64,000 bases of DNA, taken from Pelodera strongyloides (Eukaryota > Nematoda > Chromadorea > Rhabditida > Rhabditidae). How positions within the stretch are numbered: position 1 is the first letter of the stretch; the number at the start of each line of letters is the position of its first letter. The stretch spans positions 1 through 64,000 of the forward strand of contig JAANDG010000464.1 of assembly GCA_036852015.1 (NCBI GenBank). The letters are read 5' to 3'. Under the pieces are notes generated by a model that had not been told where the DNA came from, searched no databases, and saw nothing but the letters and a program-made list of their open reading frames with translations. The translations under genes were made by a program, and so were the position numbers. This document shows positions 1 to 10,800 of this stretch, one piece after another.

Positions 1-1276
1 ACCGTCGAGATCCATCTGAGATTATGAAAATTTGTTTGCAACACTGAGTGAAGGGTGAACTTCGTATTTGTTTGAGCTTGGAAATATGTTGAGACTTTTG
101 GTGCTTCCTTGTTCAACTCCGAGAATCGCCGCTTCTCGGGGATTGGGCATTGAAGCAGCTTGAGTTTTCGGCATTGTTTGAGGGTGAAATTCTTATTTGT
201 TTGAGCTTTTGGGGTTTAGTTAGAAGTAGGATAGAGAGCGACAGTTAGTACTTCGCCGTTTTTGTTCTGCTGTTCTTGTTTTCAGTGATTTCGTTGGACT
301 ATGAGGCCTCGATGCATCTTCTCGACGTAAGATCCCATCCCGTTTGTCGCCAATGAGGAATCCCATCTGTTGCTGCATAGATTTGGTTAGTGTGCACCAT
401 TATTTGATTTTATGAAAATTTCTTTGCAACACTGAGTGACACAGTGAATAGTTTACTGTCAAGTGTGTGGGTTGAACAGAAAGCTCTAAAGGGCTCTGAC
501 GAATTTTTTTGAAATTAAATTTCACGGGTGCAATGACTTTCTTATATCAAAATAACGGGCTATATGTTCTGATCGTTTTTTTCATTTAGGCATCTGAAAA
601 TATGGACTACAGACGTACGCGAACTTCGTTTCTCTCCGCCGTGCGGAGAGAAACGCCTTTTCGAACTTTTCTCCAAAATGGTGTGTTCCACTTTTCAAAA
701 GTTGTCGAATTCTGGACACAATCTAGATTTCATTATTTCATGACGAAAATGGCGAATTTTTCTCGTTTTTTTTTTGCAAGAAAAGAACAAACGCTTGTCT
801 TTTTCAACTTTGAAACAAATTTTAAATACTGCAATGTGTGCCAACAGTGGGGCGGTGACATGAGTCTTGATAACTCATGTTTTGGGTCCGTGGTGATAAC
901 CAATCTTTTGGTGATAACCGTTTTTCCCATGCCCCTTTTTCCGCGGCCGCGGAAAAGAGGGGCATGGGTAAAGCGGAGATGCAGAAAAGGGGTTTTTCTG
1001 TGTCTCAAATTTTCAATGCAAATTTGCAATCTTTTCCCGCAGACGCGGCTACGCATCCGCGCTGCGCGCCTGAGGACTAGAGTAACGTATGAAATATGAT
1101 TGACGAACGCCTCTGAAATATTCAAATTTCAATGAAATGTCTATAAATATCTACCAACCATCGGTTATTCCTCACTTACTATTGTTTACCTATTTCTCAT
1201 CCCCACTCTTTGGGATTTTCCATGATTGCGTGGATTGTCACATTATAATGACAAATTACGGTACGTTTTAGAATTC
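1..1276. other. Gene-poor stretch with a direct duplication
   Basis: No exon series could be supported here. A motif around ATGAAAATTTGTTTGCAACA near 24 recurs near 412, and a second motif (CGTATTTGTTTGAGCTT) occurs near 63 and, in a similar form, near 191, so part of this stretch is an old imperfect duplication. The open frames at 602-1125 overlap on both strands and show no codon-like pattern or matching splice sites; I treat them as chance. Confidence 0.5.
926..968. repeat. Near-perfect GC palindrome
   Basis: Two 10-bp arms (CCCATGCCCC and GGGGCATGGG) flank a core in which CCGCGGCCGCGG is itself a perfect palindrome between short T and A tracts. The whole 43 bp can fold into one hairpin. 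No gene lies next to it. Function unknown. Confidence 0.85.
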
Positions 1277-1565
1277 TTGAGGGCGCGTTTAAGTAGTTTA
1301 GGGCGCGTTCGGGATTGATTTTCCGAAAGGAAACCCGGCCAAATCCTCGTTCGGGATGGACTTTTTGGAAACGTTCCAATGCTCGGAGAAAACAAAAAAT
1401 ACAGTATGAATTAGCTTGTGAAAAAAGTTTCCTGCGCACATTTTTCAATTTTAACGCTAATTCATACGGATTTTTGTTTTCTCCAAGCATTGGACGTTTC
1501 AAAGTCCTCCAAACGAGGATTTGGCTGAGTTTCCTTCGAAAATTACTCCCGACGCGCCCTTAAGA
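1277..1565. mobile_element. Hairpin (MITE-like) element
   Basis: Long imperfect inverted repeat. The left arm starts around GGGCGCGTTCGGGATTG and the right arm ends around AATTACTCCCGACGCGCCC. Inside, the arms pair through the CCAAATCCTCGTT / AACGAGGATTTGG segment and through the segment containing TTGTTTTCTCC. No coding capacity. Likely a non-autonomous DNA transposon. Confidence 0.7.
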
Positions 1566-1597
1566 AGACGGAAAGAAAGAAAGAAAAAAATTCAATT

Positions 1598-1806
1598 TCG
1601 GCCGTTCAGGATGGACGAAAAGGAATTTTTTGAAAAAACAAGAGACGCAGACAAACCCCGAAAAAAATTACTGTATTTTTCATTTTCTCTTAGTATTAAA
1701 ACTAATACTATTACTACTAATACATTTTTCGTGGTTAGTCTGCGTCTCTTGTTTTTGCATTGTCTTTCAAAAAATTCATTTTCGGCCATCCTGAACGGCC
1801 GAAAAG
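1598..1806. mobile_element. Second hairpin element
   Basis: Inverted repeat whose arms start with TTCGGCCGTTCAGGATGG and end with CCATCCTGAACGGCCGAA. The arms pair again through AACAAGAGACGCAGAC and its complement; the centre is AT-rich. It lies directly beside the previous hairpin but is a different sequence. No protein. Confidence 0.8.
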
Positions 1807-2308
1807 GCCCTAAGGCCTAAGGGACTGTGTTAGTGCTAGTCGAAAGGTGTTGTGTATCAAGGTATTATTTCTGATACAACAGAACTGAGCGACAAGAGAG
1901 TGTGACGATATTCGAATAACGTATTTATTAGCGATGAAGACGGGCGAGTCGATATAATGAGCGAGATGATAAGCGATGAGTGTTTAGGCCGTAGCCCTTA
2001 TATACGGATGGCTACGTGCAGATCAAACACCAATAATAGTAACACTATTAACTTGCGGGTAGTTGCAATTACATAATTTGCCAACGGCAAGACAGAGTGT
2101 GCTCCACTGATCACTAAGGACGAAAAGATCAGTGAGCAGATGTGAGTGAGTAACACGTGAACAACATAAGTAACAAAGTAACAAACTACAAATAAATCTG
2201 AGGTATACCGTAATACCTAACAAAAGGTAAAATATAAAATTTCAAGCCCTTATAAAGACTATATCTTCTTATCCAAAAATAAAATAAGTATAAAATGAGG
2301 ATTTTCAG
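1807..2308. other. Sequence upstream of the coiled-coil gene
   Basis: About 500 bases with no supported exon. It holds the expected promoter side of the gene starting near 2309, but no clear promoter motif is visible. An ATTTTCAG acceptor ends at 2308; it may receive an upstream exon or a spliced leader. Confidence 0.4.
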
Positions 2309-5300
2309 AAAGTTACTTGAATTTGCAAAATGTTGATGATATGGTACCGACCAATTACATGAACGAGGAAATGAAGGCAGTTGAAGGGGTGAGTGGTGGA
2401 TTTTGAATAAAAACATAGTCAGCTTAATTGTCGTGTATGAGTATGTGAGTCACCTGCGGCGTTCTATAACTTTTAACCAACTAATACTATTTAAGAAAAA
2501 ACGACTTTTTTGCCCTGTTTTTTTTACTATCATAATTAAATGTAATGCTCATATTGTAATAAATTTGGCAAATGAACTGCACGTCGATGTATAGATGTGT
2601 ACCTATATGCCTATCACAATTTTATCGTTATCGTATCATATCATCATAGCATATGTTATCGTACGTAATCATATGGATATACGGGCTTCTTACCTACTTT
2701 GATATTCAACATGGGCGTCGGCTAAAGTTGACTCTTACAACAAAGATTTAAACTACCTTACATTGTTACATCGTGAAACTGAGCGTAAAGTATTCATTAG
2801 ATCTTTTAAAGATGTCACAGAAGTTCGATAGTGTCTTGATCCAAATGGAGGAGCGAATGCTGGAGGCACAGGCGAGAATCAAAAGGCAATTGGATGTAAT
2901 TCATATACCTGCCATGTTATCAGGTACTACATTAAAGTATCATGACACGTGGTTTGTGAAACTATCCCGTGCATTCTGCGTAAATTATTTGCCAACAGCT
3001 ATTACAGTAATTATGAACGGCGAAGTGTCACATTTATCATAAATAAATATATAACGTGGTTAACGAGAAAAAAGGAACACATTACCTCTGTGTTACCACT
3101 TTCAAGTAGTTTAGGTTTCCATTAAGTGAGAACATTGAGAACTATGTGTAGAGTATCGCGTAGGCTGCAGGACTATACTGTATCACAGGGACTTACCATT
3201 AGCTTTTAATATTGCTATTTTTCAGCCTCGCTCCCACTAATAGATCGTGTTGATAAGCGATTGGACATATTAAAATGCCGCCTGGCAACGCTGAGTATAC
3301 GGTTAAGAAACGTGAAGAAGACAGATGTGGTGGGCGATTTTTTTATAACAATGAGGGAGTTAAGGAATTTATCTTTTGGGGCGAAAATCCACATCTATAC
3401 TAATAAGAAAATAAGAAAATAAGAAAACACTTGTTCTAATATTAGGTAAAGTGTAAAAAAAGACTGCGCTTGTCTAGACGTCGGCCGCCGACGACGAGCT
3501 CGTGCCGTCTTCAGGCTATGGCAACGAGAGCTTCAAGCTAAATACTGTTTGTTCAGGAAGAAGTAATCAGTATTAAAAGAGAACTGTCATCGGCCATACA
3601 AGAAAGGGACTCGATCGAACGGATATACTCACATTTGTATGAGGAAGAATTGAAGAAAAACTCATTGAAAGACGTCACTTCGAATTATGAGAAAGAAGCC
3701 GTCGATGAGGTGACAGTTCGCTGAACTTCTATTCAGATAGAGAGAGGCGGATAGAGAGAGAGAACAAGCGAGAGAAAGAAGACCATATATAAATTTGGAG
3801 AGATGCACGACAAGCTTCATTGATCAGAACAAGCGCGTGTAAGAGTTCTCCCTAAGACAGTGAGCTTCACTGAGACAATATACCTATCTTGTTCTTAACC
3901 AATAAATCAATAAAGCTTATCGTATTGGCCGGGACAGCCGAAGATGCGGGTTCAATCCCCGCTCGACCAAAACCCCATTTTTTTTAAATTGAAATCAAAA
4001 TTTATCAGTAAATAATTCTTCATTCCAGGCCCGTAAAGCCCTATCGTCGGCACACTCCGCCTTGAACACCCTATATTTACTTCCAACCATGGCAGAGCAG
4101 AAACAGGCAATTCAATCCCTGCTTAGAGACTGTGAGAAGATCCTCGTACGAAGAGAAGAGGTAACTAATTGCATTATCTTACGTAAAGGTCCGCCGCACA
4201 CCACTCACTTCTATATCGCACACCTGGCAAACCGTTGGCGACGCGCATTTTCCAATGCAACCCTGGGCGCCTCATAAGGTACCTGATGTAGCCACAAAAA
4301 TGGCGCGGCGAACACATAACGTTTTCATTTTATTATCTTCATACGTCACATGTAAATAGGTAGGATGATGGTTCTTATATAATTTGTGCCGCTAATACAA
4401 TATACAAGATTCCAGGATCATGGATTTTGTGAATATCCCCCCTGAGTAAGTTATCTTCGAATCTTCAGGCTTCACCCAAGGCAAGGGCCGACATTCGTGC
4501 AACAACACCACTTAAATTCGTCGTCAGTGAGAATCAAGTTCTAGCATCCGCCACACCGGTATGGGATTTTACTTAAAATATTTATTTGTGTTATGACATC
4601 TCTTTCCCACTTGGCCTCTTTCCCTCCCGCCCATCTTCAAAGTATCAAAGTTGGTGTGCATGGTGTTACTCGCCGTTTTAGAGACGATAATTGAATTCAC
4701 ATGTATAGTGCATGCAAATAACCCCCGCAATTTATTTCTCTAATTGTATAGTATAGACAAAAGGAAAGTGCGACAGGGGCGCCATGCTTGCGCCGAGCAC
4801 GCATTTTCGCTAACTCGAAACTCCTGGTGCGAGGTGAAAAACTTTCCTTGCCAAGTCTTCGCTGGACTCTCGCGACGCGAGTGCACCGAGAACCCCTTCC
4901 ATAAAGCCCGGCACAAGACAATATATAGCGGTCTCCGCGCTAAAGCTTCGCCTTTCGCCGTGCATTACTCGAATATAATAAGGAATACGCGGCCCACGCT
5001 CGCTCACTTTCAAACCCCGTTCTCCCTCTCTCTCTCTTCCTCTCTCTATCTTCCTCTCACTCTGCGGGTCAAAAAATATGTAATTCCAGACGCAGAGTGA
5101 GCACGTCAGCTCCGCAGAAAGTGTAAAAACGTCTCGTCTACTTTCTCAGTCATCAACCAAACTGATCAGACCAGTTCCGGACACGTGGAGACGTGAGTTC
5201 TTATCAAATTGTTGGTTTTGTTCCATTGTACCTCGCTCAGTTCTTATATTTTCAACCAGTCAGCTGGCGGAGTCTAGTGGCCGCATTTGTGAAGAAAGCG

Positions 5301-5748
5301 GGAGAATCCCTGCGCCAATTCCCACTGTCCATATTTTTCTCCCACTTCCCGCGGGAGATCCCGGCACGAGTCCGTATTCACCAACACGCAGGGAGCCCTC
5401 CCTGGCCTCCCCAGGGAGTTAAAGAGTGCGTAGAGAGTGCGGGAGCGGAAGAGGTTCAGAGCGCTAGTGTCCCAAGGGAAGGCTCCCTGTGTGTTAGTGA
5501 ATAAGGGCTCTGGTATTCGCGGTTGCATACATAGCATACAGAATCTCTAAATAATGTAGATATTGCCTTGTAGCCTCCTCATTCCTGCTTACTCTAGGCT
5601 TACGTCACCTCGTCAATTGCGAGGCCACGGATCGGACACAGATGTCGCAGTCGTCAGAGCTTCACCTCGAGAGATCGGACATTTTAAGCTCAGGAATGGA
5701 AGACTGCACAATTTACACGGATTAAAGGTTAAGACGGAGATTAAATAA
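2309..5748 (+). CDS. Hypothetical coiled-coil protein (multi-exon)
   Basis: I do not recognise the family. Exons with compatible phase: 2309-2388, 2812-2923, 3226-3311, 3557-3709, 4029-4160 and 4469-4558; then probably 5170-5192 and a last exon from 5598 (or 5574) to the stop at 5746-5748. The first in-frame ATG is at 2341; earlier exons cannot be excluded. The middle of the protein is rich in Glu, Lys, Arg and Leu with heptad-like spacing (for example EERMLEAQARIKRQL in exon 2 and the EEVISIKREL start of exon 4), which suggests a long alpha-helical coiled coil. After exon 6 the sequence loses this character. An AATAAA follows the stop directly. The last two exons are the weakest part: an acceptor at 5598 also gives a different ending if read straight from exon 6. 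Introns hold repeats, including a possible LTR at 3711. The exon 2 acceptor (TTTTAAAG) is atypical. Confidence 0.62.
3711..3971 (+). mobile_element. Possible solo LTR-like insert with a tRNA-like 3' end
   Basis: Within an intron of the coiled-coil gene. It starts TGACAG one base after the last base of exon 4, has a TATATAAA near 3786 and AATAAA signals near 3901, and is followed by a perfect T-arm-like hairpin (GCGGG, seven-base loop, CCCGC) ending in TCGACCA. This layout could be a solo LTR or a tRNA-derived repeat. No second copy is visible here, so the assignment is weak. Confidence 0.3.
5023..5064. repeat. TC-rich simple repeat
   Basis: Run of CTCT with small interruptions inside the last large intron of the coiled-coil gene. 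Confidence 0.8.
5371..5502. mobile_element. Short inverted-repeat element (TATTCAC family)
   Basis: Ends are a 22-bp imperfect inverted repeat (ATTCACCAACACGCAGGGAG against a right end of the form GTGTGTTAGTGAAT). The interior is GC-rich with CCCTGG and GGGAGT words. Elements with similar ends (ATTCAC...GTGAAT plus CCCTGG inside) occur near 26655 and 28875. Confidence 0.65.
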
Positions 5749-7209
5749 AGGACTTCAAATAAATGTTGTTTTATTAAGTGGTATAGCGGCATGTTTTTGA
5801 AACGTACATTGGATACTCTATTCCGATGTAAAGTACGCAGATAACGGCGATTTTTTCGTCTAATTATATTTCATTTGTAAACAAACTCAACATAGATTAA
5901 GTTTCAAAATAACAAGAACCAGAAAATTAACAAGAACTTTGGAAGTACTCGCAACATTGTCATGTTTATATGAATCTGTAGCGTATATTTCAAAGCGTTT
6001 GCAATAAGATTCATCTGCGCTTATTTTGTGGAGTTTCAAAAAGTTGCCTGCTTATACTAAACGCTTGAAACGTTTCAAAAACGTTGCGGTCGTAAAACAA
6101 CATTAAACTCTTCTCCTTTATATAATCAGATATTAGTTTGCAGATTATTATAACGGAACAGGTAATTAAAAAAAAACACGAACAATTGCTTTGGGTACAA
6201 ACCGGTAATTAGGATTAGGGTATGAGTACAAAATTAATGCTACAAAATTTTTCATGAAATTTGAACAAATCGTTTTGTTGTGTATTTGTTTCCGTGTTTG
6301 CTTTCAGCGTTTGATCTCACAGAACAAAATAAAACGGTCCCTTATCTCAAAAAAAAAAAAAAAAAAGTTTTTTTTTGTACGTGAATCACGAGCAAAATTC
6401 GACACTTCTGAATAATAAGAGAAAAAATAAATAAGCCTTTTATTGAACGGATTTGTTCGCGTGGAAAACGGTCGTTCGATAAAAACTTTGGCCAGTGACA
6501 GTGGTTTGGCCAGCCAAAACTTTGGCCAGTAGTTCGATGAAAAATGGTCGGCCAGTGACAAACTTTGAAACCACCCCATGCAAGGGAATCATGGACGATC
6601 CCTCCTGGCCCTAGCCCCAAGACGTCGAGCAATTTGGCATCTGTAACCCCGAGGACCACTGCGGAACATGTCATAAGCAAACCTTGAAATTATACTTTCT
6701 TTGAACTCCCTTGAATAAAGGTGCACGCTCTTGAAGCGTAAACGATTTATTTATTTAAAACTAGGCCGAGACTCTAGGTTACAGGCCATACCCATAATTT
6801 TACCAGAAAACTTAAAAACTCTTTTTTTTTATCGAATCCGGTGTTTTTCATGCAGTTTGCTGTTTGCAGTTGCAAATTATTAGTATAGAACAAGAAAGGG
6901 GTAAGTTAAAAAATCACATCTAGCAAACAGGTTATTAATTTATGCTGGGGGTGAAAGTAGCATATAAACAAAAATGAGCTAAATAAACCCTCTAATAATA
7001 AGCAAGCACCCAAAAATTTTGAAGAGATTCACCGGTCTGGCTGAAACTTTACCCCAGTGGTAAAGGTACAAGGTCATACTATAAACAAAATCGGTCATCG
7101 CGCAGTTAAGGAGTCAAAATAGCCACGACCCATTTCCGAACTCGGGTTGTATGCGTTAGAGGCGAGCGCGCTAGCCATTATGCCATCCGACAGTTTCTCA
7201 ATTTGTTGA
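5749..7209. other. Intergenic, repeat-filled
   Basis: Intergenic space between the 3' ends of two converging genes. It holds a fragment of the TTAAAGCGG MITE family near 5780, a fragment of the AAAGGAGAAG repeat family at about 5970-6125, A/T homopolymers near 6350, a copy of the GCTTCAAGAGCGTGCACC family (6582-6745), and AT-rich sequence. No exon seen. Confidence 0.5.
6582..6745 (-). repeat. Interspersed repeat, GCTTCAAGAGCG family, copy 1
   Basis: About 160 bp shared in inverted orientation with copies at 25573, 53972 and 57278. Shared words include GAGCGTGCACCTTTATTCAA, GACATGTTCCGCAGAGGTCC and GACAAATTGCTCGACGTCTT (or near versions). The GAGGTCCTGAGCAG...GAGTTCCAGATGAC section loosely resembles tRNA internal promoter boxes, so a SINE origin is possible. 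Confidence 0.7.
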
Positions 7210-8914
7210 CTATTCGATGGCAAAGTGTCCTTTGAAGGTCCCGCTCAGAAACTGATCCTCGCCATTTTCGGCATCTTGAAACACTACGACCCCCTCCATG
7301 GGAAAGTACTCCACAATACATGAAGTCCGGGCGTCGTCCATGAAGTCGTCCAACTGAAATGTAACCTTCTTGCTATATAAATGAAAAAGGTTTGAAGGTT
7401 TGTGATTTTGTTTGTGTGTCCGCAACGTTTTTCTACTTTTAAGGCTTTTGGTATAAAAGTAGGTTAGCTTTTCGTAAGCAATGGAATTAGAAATAGAACG
7501 TCTGGTCTTTAACAATATAAATAGTTTGAAGCTTCAAACGCTTGTTTCTTTAATCAAGACGGGTTGTTAAAGGGAGAGGCCCACGAGAAAAAAGGTTTCC
7601 TCAGTTTACTTGAAAAGAATGTCCGAAATTTCAGAAATATTACTGTAAAAACCGCATTTATTTAGGCCCATAACTCGCGAGTTATTCCTCGGCAAACTGT
7701 TCGGCCAGGTACGTAGTCAGAATCAATTTTGCGCTTTTAGGGGTTTAAAGTATTGAAAAAGCTTTGTTATAATGGTAGGAATGTTCTTCATTCGTTTAAC
7801 AATCATTATGTAGGGAAAGAATGTCAACGAGTGGATATAAACCGTAAAAACGTATTTAAACCTTTGTGACTACGGTAACTGGCCGAACTATTTGTCGTGA
7901 AATATCTCTGCGAGTTCTGGGGGTAAAGAAATGCGGTTTTCACAGTAATATTTCTGAAATTCCGGACATTCTGTTCAAGTAAATTAAGAAACACCTTTTT
8001 CTCGTGGGCCTCTCCCTTTAAGAAAAATGAAAATCAGGGTCAAATCGTTAGTGTATTACCTGGCTGTTTTTGAAACGCATTACGTACGCCTGCTTTCTAA
8101 TGCAGATATGCAAATGAGCAATAATTAGAATGAAAACTAGATCCCAACTAGACCCAATGTTGCATAAATGCATAGGAATGCACGTATTTGAGATGCGTTT
8201 CAAAAACTGGCCGGTATTTCGCTTTAAATAAAGAATGTACCTTCTCCAAAATTTCAGCCAGAAAGTTGAAACAAACGTCTTTCTCCCAAAACGTGCCACT
8301 TGAATTTTCAAAAGCGAGCTTCTCAACTTCGACGCTTCCAACCTAGAATAATGTATTTCAAATCTTGCCTCGAATGCGTGAAGAAATTTTTTCTAGTAAG
8401 GCGCAACCAGTTGGCGAGTAACAATTATTGGGTGGTTACCTTAAAAAATTGTGATTCTTGCTCGTTATTTCAATGTGTGAGCCGCACTATAATACAACTC
8501 TCTACTGTTCTTTTGAACCGGCTTTTAGCGGTTCAATAACTAGCAGTGTTTGAAAGTGTCTGAAATATGGAGTACCAATTAGAATTTCGGCACCATAGGC
8601 TTGGATAATCAGATACCGCAGAAATACAGTACTAGGAACTTACCGAAGTTACAATACCGTCGTCGTTTCTGAATCCAACGATAATATCCTTTATCCCAAC
8701 AAGATATGATTGCATGAACCAAGAAAGAGACTTGTTACGCCAGAATTTGAAGTCCAGGGATTCTCGCTGAGTTTTGATTTCCACTGTATGACCGTCTGAT
8801 AAAAGTTAGCATGAGTTATATCTTGCTCACACATGCACACACACGCACATACAAAGACAAACTCACTCACTCACACACCCACGCACAAACCACGCACACA
8901 CACGCACACACACG

Positions 8915-8946
<32 letters not shown>

Positions 8947-8953
8947 CACGCAC

Positions 8954-9011
<58 letters not shown>

Positions 9012-10800
9012 GCCCAAGATTACCTATATCGATCGCGTCCGTTTCCGCAGCGTATAACAGTTTGTATTCTCTTCCGTTTCGAGCAATTTGTGACTTGACA
9101 ACTATATCAAATTCATTCAATTGGCTTACAGGTTCTTTCGTATTTGGTCTCATCTGTAATATATGTCAATTTATTTACTGTCATTCGTTTGTTGTGACAA
9201 AAGGATAATAATTGTGACTACATGAATTGGGTGGGCCCATTTGGTGAGACCACTGCAATTGTCATGTTGTGACAAAGTTCCATCGAAAACGTGACCAACT
9301 GGTCATACAATTTTCATAAACAAGTGAAACGTGAAGACGTGAAGGGCCAGTGCGGTTTTTCTGTGGTTTTGGCAATTATTCCGTTTTCCTGTGAGGGAAG
9401 CATATTGTGAGGAGGAACGTTGTATTTTATTTTCTCACCCAAGTCTTGGACACGGTCACATATTGTTCGAATTTGAATCCCCAGTAGATCATTTTCTTCT
9501 CTTTTTCTGTTTCCGCAGCCTCGCTGTAAGAATTAAAGCGAAATACCGGCCGGTTTACATCGAATAGACTTGCATTCTTATGCAGCTTATGCAAATGAAC
9601 ATAAATTGGAAGAAAAAATCGAGCTAAATTCGAGCAACTTTACATAAGCACGTAAGAATTCAGCTGTCAACGATGCGTTTCAAAATCCTAGATCTGCATT
9701 GGGGCAGCTAGGCCGCAAAGGTGCCAAAATGGTTTGAGTTACTTTTCCATGCCATACACGAGCGCGACACGAGGAGACACCTCGGTGTAATGTGGTACAA
9801 GTAAAATTAACTCTTTTTTTTGTGGTCGCTAACTAAATAAATCAAGGTTTCCAGGTTTTTTTCTTGCTCACCACCGCATCTTCTCTTCTGTAGGAAGTTC
9901 ATTGAGAAATATTACACTTTGCCCGTTCGGCCTCGTTACCACAATCTTCCATCCATCGCCGGCACCTTTCTTATAAGGTGTCGTTGAGATCCGAGTCAAA
10001 GTACCGCGATAAGCAACGATGTCAGCTTCGTGACACGCCTAAATGTTCCACTTATATTTAACGAAAATGAAAATGTTTACTTCTGTTATAGAGAGTCTCG
10101 CCGACTAAAGGACTAAAGCCTATATTTCATAGCATTAAAAATTAAAACGACCCCGGAGCGTCCGTTTCGACGACGTGGGTACAAGAAAATCTAAGGAAAC
10201 TAGTTTCTTAGGGCCCGAGGGCCCGAGAATTCACACCAGTTTCAAATTCGTCTCTTCTCCAGAAGTTTGTCGTATCCATTCGAAAAAGGTGTCTGCGTTT
10301 TCGTTGGTCGGCTGAAGTAAGAGTTAAATTTATTAAGTTTCTTTCACTAAACCATGAATCTGTTATTAAGTTCAGATTATATACAAAGAAGATAAGAACC
10401 TTGGCTTTAAATGTCTCTTGCCCTAGGCTGAGATCGAATTTAAGTCCTTTCTTTCCAATGACATCATGATAGAGGTGTCTTGCCTTTTCACGTCCGAGCT
10501 TGATCTCGCGTGCCTCATTAACCTGACGAAAAAATGTTACTCTCTGGAAGAAATGCAAATCAACGTTAAGTTTTAGGTGGCGTAAAAAGGGGCACCCAGA
10601 GGCGGTTGCACCTCGCACCGGCTCAGACAGGTCAAGTGCACCCCAGGTGCACCAGTAACTTGTGCCTTGTTCTCTCTTGGTACAATACATATGTGCATAA
10701 CAAAACCTCTTACCGTGAACTCTCCAACAATAGTAGGTGGTGTAAACTGGGCGCTCCCTTTACTGGGAAGTTCATATATATCCACCCTGACTTCCGCCAT
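7210..10800 (-). CDS. dom-3: DXO/RAI1/DOM-3 family decapping-type nuclease
   Basis: Nine exons, all phase-compatible, give 354 aa: 10714-10800 (ATG at 10800), 10400-10522, 10237-10311, 9872-10038, 9439-9523, 9024-9153, 8644-8795, 8241-8342 and 7210-7353 (TAG). This family (human DXO, yeast Rai1/Dxo1, C. elegans DOM-3) removes incomplete or non-canonical 5' caps from RNA and can degrade the body; some members partner a 5'-3' exonuclease. Visible family marks, in order: an IVGEFT start segment, [13 protein letters not shown] near residues 104-116, YWGFKFE with Glu170, ETD with Glu216 and Asp218, EIK with Glu228 and Lys230, and FMQSYLVG with Gln251 followed by [10 protein letters not shown]. These match the spacing of the metal-binding and catalytic residues of the family, so an active enzyme is likely. 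Length is near the usual 380-400 aa. The ATG at 9151-9153 is internal, not a start. Introns carry MITEs (7567-8021, 8049-8229, 9533-9690) and a long CA repeat. Confidence 0.92.
7567..8021. mobile_element. TTAA-flanked MITE, AGGGAGAGGCCCACGAG family, copy 1
   Basis: About 455 bp in the last intron of the DXO-like gene. Ends are TTAAAGGGAGAGGCCCACGA and its complement; subterminal parts are also inverted (CCGAAATTTCAGAAATATTA against TAATATTTCTGAAATTCCGG). TTAA at both edges fits a TTAA-target duplication. No protein. A second copy lies at 45629-46039. Confidence 0.88.
8049..8229. mobile_element. TTAAAGCGAAATACCGGCC MITE family, copy 1
   Basis: About 180 bp in the same intron. The right end is GGCCGGTATTTCGCTTTAAA; the left end is a degraded inverted copy (TATTACCTGGCTGTTTTTGA). 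Internal words (GCAAATGAGCA, GCATAAATGCA) recur in the other copies at 9533, 22015, 27411, 30571, 37479 and 50575. Confidence 0.8.
8829..9006. repeat. CA microsatellite
   Basis: About 180 bp of CA dinucleotides, with ACGC interruptions at quite regular spacing in the first half, in an intron of the DXO-like gene, 18 bases beyond the donor of the exon ending at 9024. The His/Thr open frames here are artefacts of the repeat. Confidence 0.97.
9533..9690. mobile_element. TTAAAGCGAAATACCGGCC MITE family, copy 2
   Basis: In an intron of the DXO-like gene, 10 bases before the acceptor of the exon that begins at 9523. The left end is intact (TTAAAGCGAAATACCGGCC); the right end stops at GATGCGTTTCAAAATCC, so its terminal bases are lost. 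Confidence 0.78.

Noticed and set aside
602..1125. Overlapping open frames on both strands
   Set aside because: No splice-site logic, no recognisable sequence, and the frames cross a GC palindrome. Chance open frames.
3931..3971. Functional tRNA gene
   Set aside because: Only the T arm and 3' acceptor strand are present; no matching 5' half.
8811..9153. His/Thr-rich and Cys/Val-rich frames
   Set aside because: Translations of the CA microsatellite; the real coding part here is the minus-strand exon 9024-9153.
10237..10311. Apparent frameshift in the DXO-like gene at exon 3
   Set aside because: A first reading with four T in a row broke the frame; the sequence has five, and the exon is then 25 whole codons in phase 0.
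10208..10690. Single 160-codon minus-strand frame as a gene
   Set aside because: It reads through introns; the real coding parts are exons 10400-10522 and 10237-10311 of the DXO-like gene, which are in different frames.
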